A stretch of DNA of 64,000 bases from Roseovarius sp. A-2 (GTDB lineage Bacteria > Pseudomonadota > Alphaproteobacteria > Rhodobacterales > Rhodobacteraceae). The notes beneath the pieces were generated by a model, which searched no databases, had not been told where the DNA came from, and saw nothing but the letters and a program-made list of their open reading frames with translations. The stretch's first letter is position 1, and every line of letters begins with the position of its first letter. The translations under genes and the position numbers were made by a program. The stretch covers positions 186,001-250,000 of the forward strand of contig NZ_BDIY01000002.1 in assembly GCF_002072155.1 (NCBI RefSeq). The letters are read 5' to 3'. Below are positions 56,509 to 64,000 of the stretch, piece by piece.

Positions 56509-57758
56509 GGACGGACGGATCGGACATCCGTAACAGTCTCACGCGCCACTTCACGCCGCCTGTGCCGGGGGTGATCGGCGTGGCGGTGTCGGGCGGCAGC
56601 GATTCCCTTGCTTTGTTATACCTGCTGCATGAGTGGCAACGGGATGGTGGCCCGGATGTGCGGGCGGCGACGGTGGATCACGGGCTGCGGGCCGAGGCGG
56701 CGGCGGAGGCGGCGGACGTTGCGCGCCTGTGTGCCGGTCTGGGTATCGCTCACGACACATTGACATGGCGGGGCCATGACGGGACCGGAAACCTGCCGGA
56801 TCGTGCCCGGCGCGCACGCTATGCGTTGCTGGCGAACTGGGCGCGGGGGCAGGGCATCGCGGATGTCGCCGTGGGCCATACCGAGGATGATCTGGCCGAG
56901 ACCTTTCTGATGCGCCTTGCGCGTGGGGCCGGAGTGGATGGGCTGGCAGCGATGCGGGATTTCTGGCACGAGGCCGGTGTAACCTTTCATCGCCCTTTGC
57001 TTGGGCTGGGGCGCGAGCCTCTCAGGAAATTGCTGCGCGCGCGCGGTGTGGCCTGGGTAGAGGACCCGACCAACAGTGACACTGCATATGAACGCGCGCG
57101 GACCCGTGCCACGCTTGGCGCGCTGGCCCCGCTTGGGATCGATACGGCAATGCTGGCCGCCACGGCCCGGAAAATGCTCGGGGCCCGCACAGCGCTTTAT
57201 CATCAGGCGCATGCTCTGGCGCAGGATCATGTGCGGATCGAGGCGGGCGATGTGGTGATTGCGCGTACTGCGCTCCGGGACATGCCGGACGAGGCGGCGC
57301 GACGCATCCTTCAGACGGCGCTGCGCTGGATCAACGGGGCGCAGTATCCGCCGCGCGGACCCGCCATGACGCAGTTTCTGGCGGCGGCGCGGGGCGGAGA
57401 GGCGATGACCTTGCAGGGCTGTTTGCTGCACGGCGATGGCGAGAGACTGCGCATCGGGCGGGAATATAATGCGGTGGCCAAGCAGCGCGTGCCGCAAGGG
57501 CAGATCTGGGACGGGCGCTGGTGCATTGACGGGCCGACGGTGCCAGGGGCGGAGGTTGCCGCACTTGGCCCCGGAGGCCTGCGCGCCTGTCCCGATTGGC
57601 GCGAGGGCGGGCTGCCGCATGGCGCGGCGATGGCGAGCCCGGCGCTATGGCGCGGTGAGGAATTGCTGTCCGCGCCGCTTGCGGGATGGCCGAACGGCTA
57701 TGACACAAGGCTTGTCCGCGACGGTGCGTTCTACTTCGACACGTTATTATCCCATTGA
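56505..57758 (+). CDS. tilS: tRNA(Ile)-lysidine synthetase TilS
   Basis: 417 residues from GTG 56505, overlapping the cpoB stop. N-type ATP pyrophosphatase loop VSGGSDSLALLYLLH (S29-S34) and GHTEDDLAETFLMRLARG are diagnostic. Makes lysidine at C34 of tRNA-Ile so that AUA is read correctly. ftsH follows, a common order. Confidence 0.92.
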   Translation: MRTDGSDIRNSLTRHFTPPVPGVIGVAVSGGSDSLALLYLLHEWQRDGGPDVRAATVDHGLRAEAAAEAADVARLCAGLGIAHDTLTWRGHDGTGNLPDRARRARYALLANWARGQGIADVAVGHTEDDLAETFLMRLARGAGVDGLAAMRDFWHEAGVTFHRPLLGLGREPLRKLLRARGVAWVEDPTNSDTAYERARTRATLGALAPLGIDTAMLAATARKMLGARTALYHQAHALAQDHVRIEAGDVVIARTALRDMPDEAARRILQTALRWINGAQYPPRGPAMTQFLAAARGGEAMTLQGCLLHGDGERLRIGREYNAVAKQRVPQGQIWDGRWCIDGPTVPGAEVAALGPGGLRACPDWREGGLPHGAAMASPALWRGEELLSAPLAGWPNGYDTRLVRDGAFYFDTLLSH

Positions 57759-57782
57759 ACATAGGGGTGTGATGTCTATTTA
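57755..57782 (+). promoter_or_regulatory. possible ftsH promoter
   Basis: TTGAAC (57755-57760), 16-base spacer, TATTTA (57777-57782). The -35 box overlaps the tilS stop codon. The fit to sigma-70 is fair; the TTGAA also recalls heat-shock promoters, but no CCCCAT-type -10 is seen. Confidence 0.4.
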
Positions 57783-57835
57783 AGAACGGTGCACCCCGTG
57801 CTATGAGCGGGGAACCGAAATTTGGGAGAAAACTC

Positions 57836-59758
57836 TTGGGCAACGCAAGAAACATCGCCTTCTGGCTGGTCCTGTTCCTGTTGATCCTTGCGCTGTTCAA
57901 CCTGTTCAGTGGCTCGGGCAACACGCTGCAAAGCCGCTCTGTCGCCTATTCCGAGTTTGTGGCGGCAGTCGATGACGGCGCGGTGAGCCAGGTCACGCTG
58001 GATGGCGAGACCGTGCGCTATCGCGGGGCCGACGGGCAGGATTATACCACGATCAAGCCGCAGGATGCCGAGATCACGCAGCAGCTGATCGACCAGGGCG
58101 TGCCGGTCAAGGCCGAGAGCCAGGAGCAATCCGGTTTCCAGACCTTCCTCGTGTCGCTCCTGCCCTTCCTGCTGCTGATCGGGGTGTGGATCTATTTCAT
58201 GAACCGCATGCAGGGTGGCGGCAAGGGCGGGGCCATGGGCTTTGGCAAGTCCAAGGCCAAGATGCTGACCGAGAAACATGGCCGCGTGACATTCGACGAC
58301 GTGGCGGGCATCGACGAGGCCAAGGAAGAGCTGGAAGAAATCGTCGAATTCCTGCGCAACCCGCAGAAGTTCAGCCGCCTGGGCGGGCAGATCCCCAAGG
58401 GTGCGTTGCTTGTTGGTCCTCCCGGCACCGGTAAGACGCTGCTCGCGCGCGCCATCGCGGGCGAGGCGGGCGTGCCGTTCTTCACCATCTCGGGCTCCGA
58501 CTTCGTCGAGATGTTCGTCGGTGTGGGTGCCTCCCGTGTGCGCGACATGTTCGAGCAGGCCAAGAAGAACGCGCCATGTATCGTTTTCATCGACGAGATC
58601 GACGCCGTGGGCCGTCATCGTGGCGCGGGTTATGGCGGCGGCAATGATGAGCGCGAGCAGACGCTCAACCAGTTGCTGGTAGAGATGGACGGGTTCGAGA
58701 GCAACGAAGGTGTGATCATCATCGCCGCGACGAACCGCAAGGACGTGCTCGATCCGGCGCTGCTGCGCCCGGGCCGCTTTGATCGTCAGGTCACTGTGCC
58801 CAACCCCGACATCAAGGGCCGCGAGAAGATTCTGGGCGTGCATGCCCGCAAGACACCGCTGGGGCCCGATGTGGACCTGCGCCTGATCGCGCGCGGCACG
58901 CCAGGGTTCTCGGGGGCCGATCTTGCCAACCTGGTGAACGAGGCGGCGCTGATGGCCGCCCGGGTGGGCCGACGCTTTTTGACCATGGTCGATTTCGAGA
59001 ACGCCAAGGACAAGGTGATGATGGGGGCCGAGCGTCGCTCGATGGTGCTGACCGACGACCAGAAGGAAAAGACCGCCTATCACGAGGCCGGGCACGCGGT
59101 GGTGGGTCTTGCCCTGCCGAAATGCGATCCGGTCTACAAGGCCACGATCATCCCGCGTGGCGGTGCGCTCGGCATGGTGGTCAGCCTTCCAGAAATCGAC
59201 CGGTTGAACTGGCACAAGTCCGAATGCGAGCAGAAGCTGACCATGACCATGGCCGGGAAGGCGGCGGAAATCCTCAAATACGGCGAGGAGAACGTCTCGA
59301 ACGGCCCGGCGGGTGACATCCAACAGGCCAGTGGGCTTGCCCGCGCGATGGTGATGCGTTGGGGCATGTCCGACAAGGTGGGTAACGTCGATTACGAGCA
59401 GGCGCATGAGGGCTACATGGGCAACGGGGCCGGTGGCTTTTCGATTTCCGCCCATACCAAGGAGTTGATCGAGGACGAGGTCAAGCGCATGATCGACGAG
59501 GCCTATCAGGAGGCCAAGAAGATCCTCGAAGACCGGCACGACGAGTGGGAGCGGCTGGCACAGGGCCTTCTGGAATACGAGACCCTGACCGGCGAAGAGA
59601 TCAGCCGCGTCATTCGGGGCGAGCCGCCCGAGCCGGGCGACGGCGACAGAGGGGCCGCAGAGGCGGCAAAACCGTCGGTCACCGCCATTCCCAAGACCAA
59701 GCCCAAATCCTCGCCCGGTTCGGGCGAGGGCGGGCTGGAGCCCGAGCCCTCGACGTGA
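57836..59758 (+). CDS. ftsH: ATP-dependent zinc metalloprotease FtsH
   Basis: 640 residues from TTG 57836 ([18 protein letters not shown]), chosen because GGGAG lies seven bases upstream and the MGNARN start is conserved; an ATG at 57803 would add eleven residues. Two membrane spans (about 5-22 and 105-124), AAA domain with Walker [12 protein letters not shown] and Walker [12 protein letters not shown], zinc motif HEAGH. Membrane protein quality control; hexamer facing the cytoplasm. Confidence 0.95.
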   Translation: MGNARNIAFWLVLFLLILALFNLFSGSGNTLQSRSVAYSEFVAAVDDGAVSQVTLDGETVRYRGADGQDYTTIKPQDAEITQQLIDQGVPVKAESQEQSGFQTFLVSLLPFLLLIGVWIYFMNRMQGGGKGGAMGFGKSKAKMLTEKHGRVTFDDVAGIDEAKEELEEIVEFLRNPQKFSRLGGQIPKGALLVGPPGTGKTLLARAIAGEAGVPFFTISGSDFVEMFVGVGASRVRDMFEQAKKNAPCIVFIDEIDAVGRHRGAGYGGGNDEREQTLNQLLVEMDGFESNEGVIIIAATNRKDVLDPALLRPGRFDRQVTVPNPDIKGREKILGVHARKTPLGPDVDLRLIARGTPGFSGADLANLVNEAALMAARVGRRFLTMVDFENAKDKVMMGAERRSMVLTDDQKEKTAYHEAGHAVVGLALPKCDPVYKATIIPRGGALGMVVSLPEIDRLNWHKSECEQKLTMTMAGKAAEILKYGEENVSNGPAGDIQQASGLARAMVMRWGMSDKVGNVDYEQAHEGYMGNGAGGFSISAHTKELIEDEVKRMIDEAYQEAKKILEDRHDEWERLAQGLLEYETLTGEEISRVIRGEPPEPGDGDRGAAEAAKPSVTAIPKTKPKSSPGSGEGGLEPEPST

Positions 59759-60540
59759 GCGCGACGCTCGCAAAAGCAGACTGGAATCCCGGGGCCTATG
59801 CAAGGTTCCGGGATCAGCGTTTGCGCCCCGCTCTCGACCTGCTGAATGCGGTCGGGCAGATGGGGGCCGGGGATGTGGTTGATATGGGCTGCGGCAACGG
59901 CACGATGGCCGAGGCACTGCGCGCGCGCAGTGCGGGGCGGCGCCTGACCGGTGTCGATGCCAGCCCCGCGATGCTGGAGAAGACCCGCGCCAGTGGCGCT
60001 TATGATGCCCTGCAACAGGCAGATATCGCCGACTGGCACCCGCGTCATGCCCCTGGCCTGATCTATTCCAACGCTGCTCTGCATTGGGTGGGCAACCACG
60101 AGACGCTGATGCCCCGGCTTGCCGCGATGCTGAGCAAGGGCGGCACGCTGGCCGTGCAGATGCCGCATCAGAACAAGGCGCCGTCGCATCGCGTCTGGCT
60201 GACGCTGGCCGAGGAATTTTACCCCGGGCGGGTCGAGAAGATGGGCACGCCCGGTGTCATGGCCCCGGTGAAATACGAGGAATTGCTTGCCCCATTGGGG
60301 CAGTTCCGCCTGTGGGAAACCGATTACTACCAGCGCCTGACCGCAGAGCCGGGCAGCCACCCGGTGCGCCGCTATACCGAGAGCACCTATGCGCGCCCGG
60401 TGCTGGCGATGCTGGAGCCCGAGGAAAAGGCTGACATCATCCGCCGCTACGAGGAGGTGATGCACACCGCCTATCCGGTGCGCGCCGATGGCACGGTGCT
60501 GTTCCCGTTCCGGCGGATGTTCTTTACCCTCACGGTCTGA
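59755..60540 (+). CDS. tam: trans-aconitate 2-methyltransferase-like protein
   Basis: 261 residues from GTG 59755, overlapping the ftsH stop. [21 protein letters not shown] at the start and the SAM motif [11 protein letters not shown], with SNAALHWV and [11 protein letters not shown] later, match E. coli Tam. It would methylate trans-aconitate to relieve aconitase inhibition. Similar length to Tam (about 250). Confidence 0.85.
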   Translation: MSATLAKADWNPGAYARFRDQRLRPALDLLNAVGQMGAGDVVDMGCGNGTMAEALRARSAGRRLTGVDASPAMLEKTRASGAYDALQQADIADWHPRHAPGLIYSNAALHWVGNHETLMPRLAAMLSKGGTLAVQMPHQNKAPSHRVWLTLAEEFYPGRVEKMGTPGVMAPVKYEELLAPLGQFRLWETDYYQRLTAEPGSHPVRRYTESTYARPVLAMLEPEEKADIIRRYEEVMHTAYPVRADGTVLFPFRRMFFTLTV

Positions 60541-60560
60541 GCCTGTGGCCGCCGTTGCAT

Positions 60561-60590
60561 GGATATTTCTGGCAAGATGAATCGGGGGCA
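60561..60590 (+). repeat. TATTT...GATGAA dispersed element, copy 3 (no GC hairpin)
   Basis: GGATATTTCTGGCAAGATGA then ATCGGGGGC, nearly identical to the second half of the element at 7636-7691. The preceding GC hairpin is missing here. It lies just before the MOSC gene and its GGGGGC may serve as ribosome site. Confidence 0.5.
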
Positions 60591-60593
60591 GGC

Positions 60594-61199
60594 ATGCCGG
60601 CTTTGAAACCTACGCTGTATGCGGGGCGGATCACGTGGATTGGGCGAGTCGCGGATCGGGCGGCAAGCCTTGCGGCGGAGCCATTGAGCGAGATTTCCGT
60701 CAGCTTTGCCGGGATCGCGGGTGAAGAGCATGCAGGTCTGACGCGCCCGTCGTGCAGCCGGGTCGTGGCGCAGCATCCCAAGGGGACGGAGATCCGCAAC
60801 GTGCGGCAGTTTTCCGTGCTCTCGGTCGAAGATCTTGATGCAATAGCAAGGAAAATGGGCGTGGACCGGCTTGATCCGGCCTGGGTCGGGGCCTCTCTGG
60901 TGGTCGATGGCATTCCGGATTTCACCCACCTTCCGCCCGCGTCGCGGTTGCAGGGGCCGGACGGGGTGACGCTGGTGGTGGATATGGAAAACCGCCCCTG
61001 TCACCTGCCCGCCAAGGTGATCGACGCACATTTGCCTGGGGTTGGCGGGCGGTTCAAGGCGGCAGCAAACGGTCGGCGCGGCGTGACCGCCTGGGTCGAG
61101 CGTGAGGGCGTGTTGCGGCTGGGTGAGACGCTGCGCCTGCACATTCCCGATCAGCCCGCCTGGGGCGAGCTGGCGCGGGTGCGCGGCGAGATGCTTTGA
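60594..61199 (+). CDS. MOSC domain protein
   Basis: 201 residues from ATG 60594. MOSC (molybdenum cofactor sulfurase C-terminal) domain with GEEHAGLTRPSCSRV and a conserved Cys in ENRPCHLPAKVI. Stand-alone MOSC proteins bind molybdenum cofactor or reduce N-hydroxylated compounds; the substrate here is unknown. Confidence 0.85.
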   Translation: MPALKPTLYAGRITWIGRVADRAASLAAEPLSEISVSFAGIAGEEHAGLTRPSCSRVVAQHPKGTEIRNVRQFSVLSVEDLDAIARKMGVDRLDPAWVGASLVVDGIPDFTHLPPASRLQGPDGVTLVVDMENRPCHLPAKVIDAHLPGVGGRFKAAANGRRGVTAWVEREGVLRLGETLRLHIPDQPAWGELARVRGEML

Positions 61200-61210
61200 T
61201 CCCGCACCTG

Positions 61211-61230
61211 TGGTTTCCGATCAGAAACCA
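61211..61230 (+). terminator. hairpin after MOSC gene
   Basis: TGGTTTC-CGATCA-GAAACCA, 7 perfect base pairs, 11 bases after the MOSC stop. No T-run follows, so termination by it alone would be weak. Confidence 0.4.
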
Positions 61231-61354
61231 TGCCGCGACAGGCCGCCGCAAGCGGGGCGGGATGTGTCGGATTCACATGCTGCGGGATGCCGCAAACTGG
61301 CTATAGCCGGATCAGACCCACCCCTTGCCTCCGGGCAACGCAAAAGGACCGATC

Positions 61355-63031
61355 ATGAGCTACAAATCTGATATCGAGATCGCACGCGAGGCGCAGAAGC
61401 GCCCCATTCAGGAGATCGGTGAAAAGCTGGGGATTTCCAGCGATCACCTGCTGCCCTATGGCCATGACAAGGCCAAGGTGAGCCAGGAGTTCATCAACTC
61501 GGTTCAGGGCAACAAGACCGGCAAGCTGATCCTCGTGACCGCGATCAACCCGACGCCTGCGGGCGAAGGCAAGACCACCACCACCGTGGGTCTGGGCGAC
61601 GGCCTGAACCGCATCGGCAAGAAAGCCACCGTTTGCATCCGAGAGGCGAGCCTTGGGCCGAATTTCGGCATGAAGGGCGGGGCCGCGGGTGGTGGCCATG
61701 CGCAGGTTGTCCCGATGGAGGACATGAACCTGCATTTCACCGGCGATTTTCACGCCATCACCAGTGCGCACAGCCTGCTGTCGGCGATGATCGACAACCA
61801 TATCTACTGGGGCAACGAGCTTGATATCGACGTGCGCCGGGTGCAGTGGCGGCGGGTCGTGGACATGAATGACCGCGCGCTGCGTCACGTCAACGTGAGC
61901 CTCGGCGGCGTCGCAAACGGCTTTCCGCGCGAGGGCGGGTTCGACATCACCGTGGCCTCGGAGGTCATGGCGATCTTGTGTCTGGCGCGCGATCTCAAGG
62001 ATCTCGAAGAGCGTCTCGGCGCGATGATCGTCGCCTATCGCCGCGACAAGACGCCGGTTTTCTGCCGTGATATCAAGGCCGAAGGCGCGATGACCGTTCT
62101 GCTCAAGGACGCGATGCAGCCCAACCTCGTGCAGACGCTGGAGAACAACCCCGCCTTCGTGCATGGCGGACCGTTTGCGAATATCGCGCACGGCTGCAAC
62201 TCGGTCATCGCTACCACCACCGCGCTCAAGCTGAGCGACTACGTGGTGACGGAAGCCGGGTTCGGGGCAGATCTCGGGGCCGAGAAATTCATGAACATCA
62301 AGTGCCGCAAGGCGGGGCTCGCGCCCGATTGCGTCGTGCTGGTCGCGACCGTGCGCGCGATGAAAATGAACGGTGGCGTGGCCAAGGTCGATCTGGGGGC
62401 CGAGAATGTCGAGGCCGTCAAGGCGGGCTGTCCGAACCTCGGGCGGCATATCGAGAACGTCAAATCGTTCGGCGTGCCGGTGGTCGTGGCGATCAACCAT
62501 TTCGTCACCGATACCGATGCCGAGGTGGCTGCCGTCAAGGAGTATGTCGCCAGCCACGGGGCTGAGGCGGTGCTGTCGCGGCATTGGGAGCTGGGCTCGG
62601 AAGGCTCCGAGCCGCTGGCCAAGAAGGTGGTCGAGATGGCAGAGGCCGGCACCGGCGATTTCGCCCCGCTCTATCCCGACGAGATGCCGCTGATGGAAAA
62701 GATCGAGACCATCGCCAAGCGCATCTACCGCGCCGACGAGGTGCTGGCCGATCAGAAGATCCGTAACCAATTGAAGGATTGGGAAGAGCAGGGCTATGGC
62801 CATCTGCCGGTCTGCATGGCCAAGACGCAGTACAGCTTTACCACCGACCCCAGCCGTCGCGGTGCGCCGACAGGCCATTCGGTGCCGGTGCGCGAAGTGC
62901 GGATTTCGGCCGGTGCGGGCTTTATCGTTGTGGTCTGTGGTGAGATCATGACCATGCCGGGCCTGCCCTCGAAACCGGCGGCCGAGTCGATCCGGCTCAA
63001 TGACGAGGGTCAGATCGAAGGGCTGTTCTGA
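61355..63031 (+). CDS. fhs: formate-tetrahydrofolate ligase
   Basis: 558 residues from ATG 61355, AAAGGA upstream. ATP loop [40 protein letters not shown] and [18 protein letters not shown] are diagnostic. Joins formate and THF with ATP, or runs in reverse to release formate when C1 units are in excess. Followed by folD. Confidence 0.97.
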   Translation: MSYKSDIEIAREAQKRPIQEIGEKLGISSDHLLPYGHDKAKVSQEFINSVQGNKTGKLILVTAINPTPAGEGKTTTTVGLGDGLNRIGKKATVCIREASLGPNFGMKGGAAGGGHAQVVPMEDMNLHFTGDFHAITSAHSLLSAMIDNHIYWGNELDIDVRRVQWRRVVDMNDRALRHVNVSLGGVANGFPREGGFDITVASEVMAILCLARDLKDLEERLGAMIVAYRRDKTPVFCRDIKAEGAMTVLLKDAMQPNLVQTLENNPAFVHGGPFANIAHGCNSVIATTTALKLSDYVVTEAGFGADLGAEKFMNIKCRKAGLAPDCVVLVATVRAMKMNGGVAKVDLGAENVEAVKAGCPNLGRHIENVKSFGVPVVVAINHFVTDTDAEVAAVKEYVASHGAEAVLSRHWELGSEGSEPLAKKVVEMAEAGTGDFAPLYPDEMPLMEKIETIAKRIYRADEVLADQKIRNQLKDWEEQGYGHLPVCMAKTQYSFTTDPSRRGAPTGHSVPVREVRISAGAGFIVVVCGEIMTMPGLPSKPAAESIRLNDEGQIEGLF

Positions 63032-63099
63032 GCCAGGACGTGGTGGCCCGCCCGGTCTCGTGCCGGACGGGCCAATCCGTTGCAAAGAAGGGGAAAGAC

Positions 63100-63990
63100 A
63101 TGACGGCAGACATCATCGACGGCAAGGCTTTCGCGGCCACGATCCGCGACAAGGTGACGGGCCACGTGGCGCGGCTCAAGGACGAGCACGGGATCACGCC
63201 CGGCCTTGCGGTGGTGCTGGTGGGCGAGGACCCGGCGAGCCAGGTCTACGTGCGCTCAAAGGGCAAGCAGACGGTCGAAGTGGGGATGAACTCCTACGAG
63301 CACAAGCTGGACCCTGAAACCTCGGAGGCGGATCTGCTGGCGCTGATCGAGCAGCTCAATAATGACCCCGCCGTGCATGGCATCCTTGTGCAGTTGCCCC
63401 TGCCGGATCATCTCGATTCCGATCTGGTCATCAACAGCATCGACCCGGCCAAGGACGTCGACGGCTTTCATATCTCCAATGTCGGCCTGCTCGGGACCGG
63501 GCAAAAGAGCATGGTGCCCTGTACGCCGCTCGGCTGTCTGATGATGCTGCGCGACAAGCTGGGCAATCTCAGCGGGATGGATGCCGTGGTGCTGGGTCGG
63601 TCGAACATCGTGGGCAAGCCGATGGCGCAGCTTTTGCTGGGTGACAGCTGCACCGTGACGATCGCGCATAGCCGCACCAAGGACCTGCCCGAGGTGGTCC
63701 GCCGGGCCGATATCGTTGTGGCCGCCGTGGGACGTCCCGAAATGGTGCCGGGTGACTGGATCAAGCCGGGGGCGACGGTGATCGACGTGGGCATCAACCG
63801 GATCGAGCGGGACGGCAAGACCAAGCTGGTCGGCGACGTGGATTTCCCATCGGTGCACGCGGTTGCCGGGGCCGTGACGCCGGTGCCGGGGGGGGTGGGC
63901 CCGATGACCATCGCCTGTTTGCTGGCCAACACGGTGACCGCCTGCTGCCGGGCCAACGGGCTGGCGGAACCCGAGGGGCTGACGGCCTGA
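63100..63990 (+). CDS. folD: methylene-THF dehydrogenase/methenyl-THF cyclohydrolase FolD
   Basis: 296 residues from ATG 63100 with AAGGGGAAAG upstream. Substrate motif [24 protein letters not shown] and [17 protein letters not shown] identify FolD. Interconverts methylene-, methenyl- and formyl-THF with NADP. Completes, with Fhs, a C1 oxidation route to formate. Confidence 0.97.
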   Translation: MTADIIDGKAFAATIRDKVTGHVARLKDEHGITPGLAVVLVGEDPASQVYVRSKGKQTVEVGMNSYEHKLDPETSEADLLALIEQLNNDPAVHGILVQLPLPDHLDSDLVINSIDPAKDVDGFHISNVGLLGTGQKSMVPCTPLGCLMMLRDKLGNLSGMDAVVLGRSNIVGKPMAQLLLGDSCTVTIAHSRTKDLPEVVRRADIVVAAVGRPEMVPGDWIKPGATVIDVGINRIERDGKTKLVGDVDFPSVHAVAGAVTPVPGGVGPMTIACLLANTVTACCRANGLAEPEGLTA

Positions 63991-64000
63991 TCGCGGCGCG

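Noticed and set aside
57776..59917. 713-codon minus-strand open frame opposite ftsH
   Set aside because: Antisense shadow of ftsH, His/Arg/Gly-rich without recognisable domains.
1..64000. tRNA, rRNA, CRISPR, insertion sequence or prophage
   Set aside because: No cloverleaf, rRNA core, spaced repeat array, transposase or phage gene was recognised by reading; a tRNA and covariance-model scan would settle it.

Overview
The window is a high-GC stretch of an alphaproteobacterial chromosome, most likely a marine member of the Rhodobacterales (Roseobacter group). The evidence is a DMSP demethylase (dmdA) with acuI, a DUF2484 gene beside murC, a GTTC-N7-GTTC type LexA box at recA, a CtrA-type TTAA-N7-TTAA site at a cckA gene, and FtsH with the MGNARN amino end. 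No rRNA, tRNA, insertion sequence, prophage or CRISPR array was seen. Genes are dense, often overlap by 1-4 bases, and most belong to known housekeeping or C1/sulfur pathways.

Layout. 1-3.7 kb: partial leuB, a YjbQ-family gene, an SDR oxidoreductase, nrdR and ribD. 3.8-9.3 kb: a FCD-type GntR regulator divergent from a coupled operon DUF2182-DUF1326-DinB fold-dmdA, then acuI and a GNAT gene; the gntR/DUF2182 gap holds a strong palindrome. 9.3-11.2 kb: a small Cys-containing membrane protein and a PepSY membrane protein. 11.2-27.7 kb: the division and cell wall (dcw) cluster mraZ-rsmH-ftsL-ftsI-murE-murF-mraY-murD-(antisense flavoprotein)-ftsW-murG-murC-(APC permease)-DUF2484. It starts with a long structured leader that looks like the Rhodobacter UpsM sRNA and stops before murB, ddl, ftsQ, ftsA and ftsZ. 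27.8-34.8 kb: a LysR regulator and an NAD-dependent formate dehydrogenase operon fdsGBA-fdhD-fdsD. 35-37.4 kb: pckA and an IalB-family protein. 37.4-43.1 kb: an intergenic stretch with two orphan minus-strand terminators, a HerA-type ATPase, an RsmB-like methyltransferase and cckA. 43.1-50.8 kb: a sulfotransferase-fold gene, recA, alaS, two DUF1330 genes, a secreted HExxH protein, a histidine phosphatase pseudogene and dinB (Pol IV). 50.9-57.8 kb: ybgC-tolQ-tolR-tolA-tolB-pal-cpoB-tilS. 57.8-64 kb: ftsH, a trans-aconitate methyltransferase-like gene, a MOSC gene, fhs and folD.

How the genes connect. DmdA moves a methyl group from DMSP to tetrahydrofolate; FolD and Fhs can take tetrahydrofolate-bound C1 units to formate; the FdsGBA complex oxidises formate to CO2 with NADH. 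AcuI removes acryloyl-CoA. The dcw and Tol-Pal blocks build and constrict the envelope, and CckA feeds the CtrA cell-cycle phosphorelay.

The most interesting material is non-coding: the mraZ leader RNA, the orphan terminators at 37.6-37.8 kb, a CtrA box overlapping the cckA start codon, a 64-base two-hairpin repeat with a compensatory base-pair change between its two copies, and a dispersed hairpin plus TATTT...GATGAA element. I did not find a wholly new protein system.
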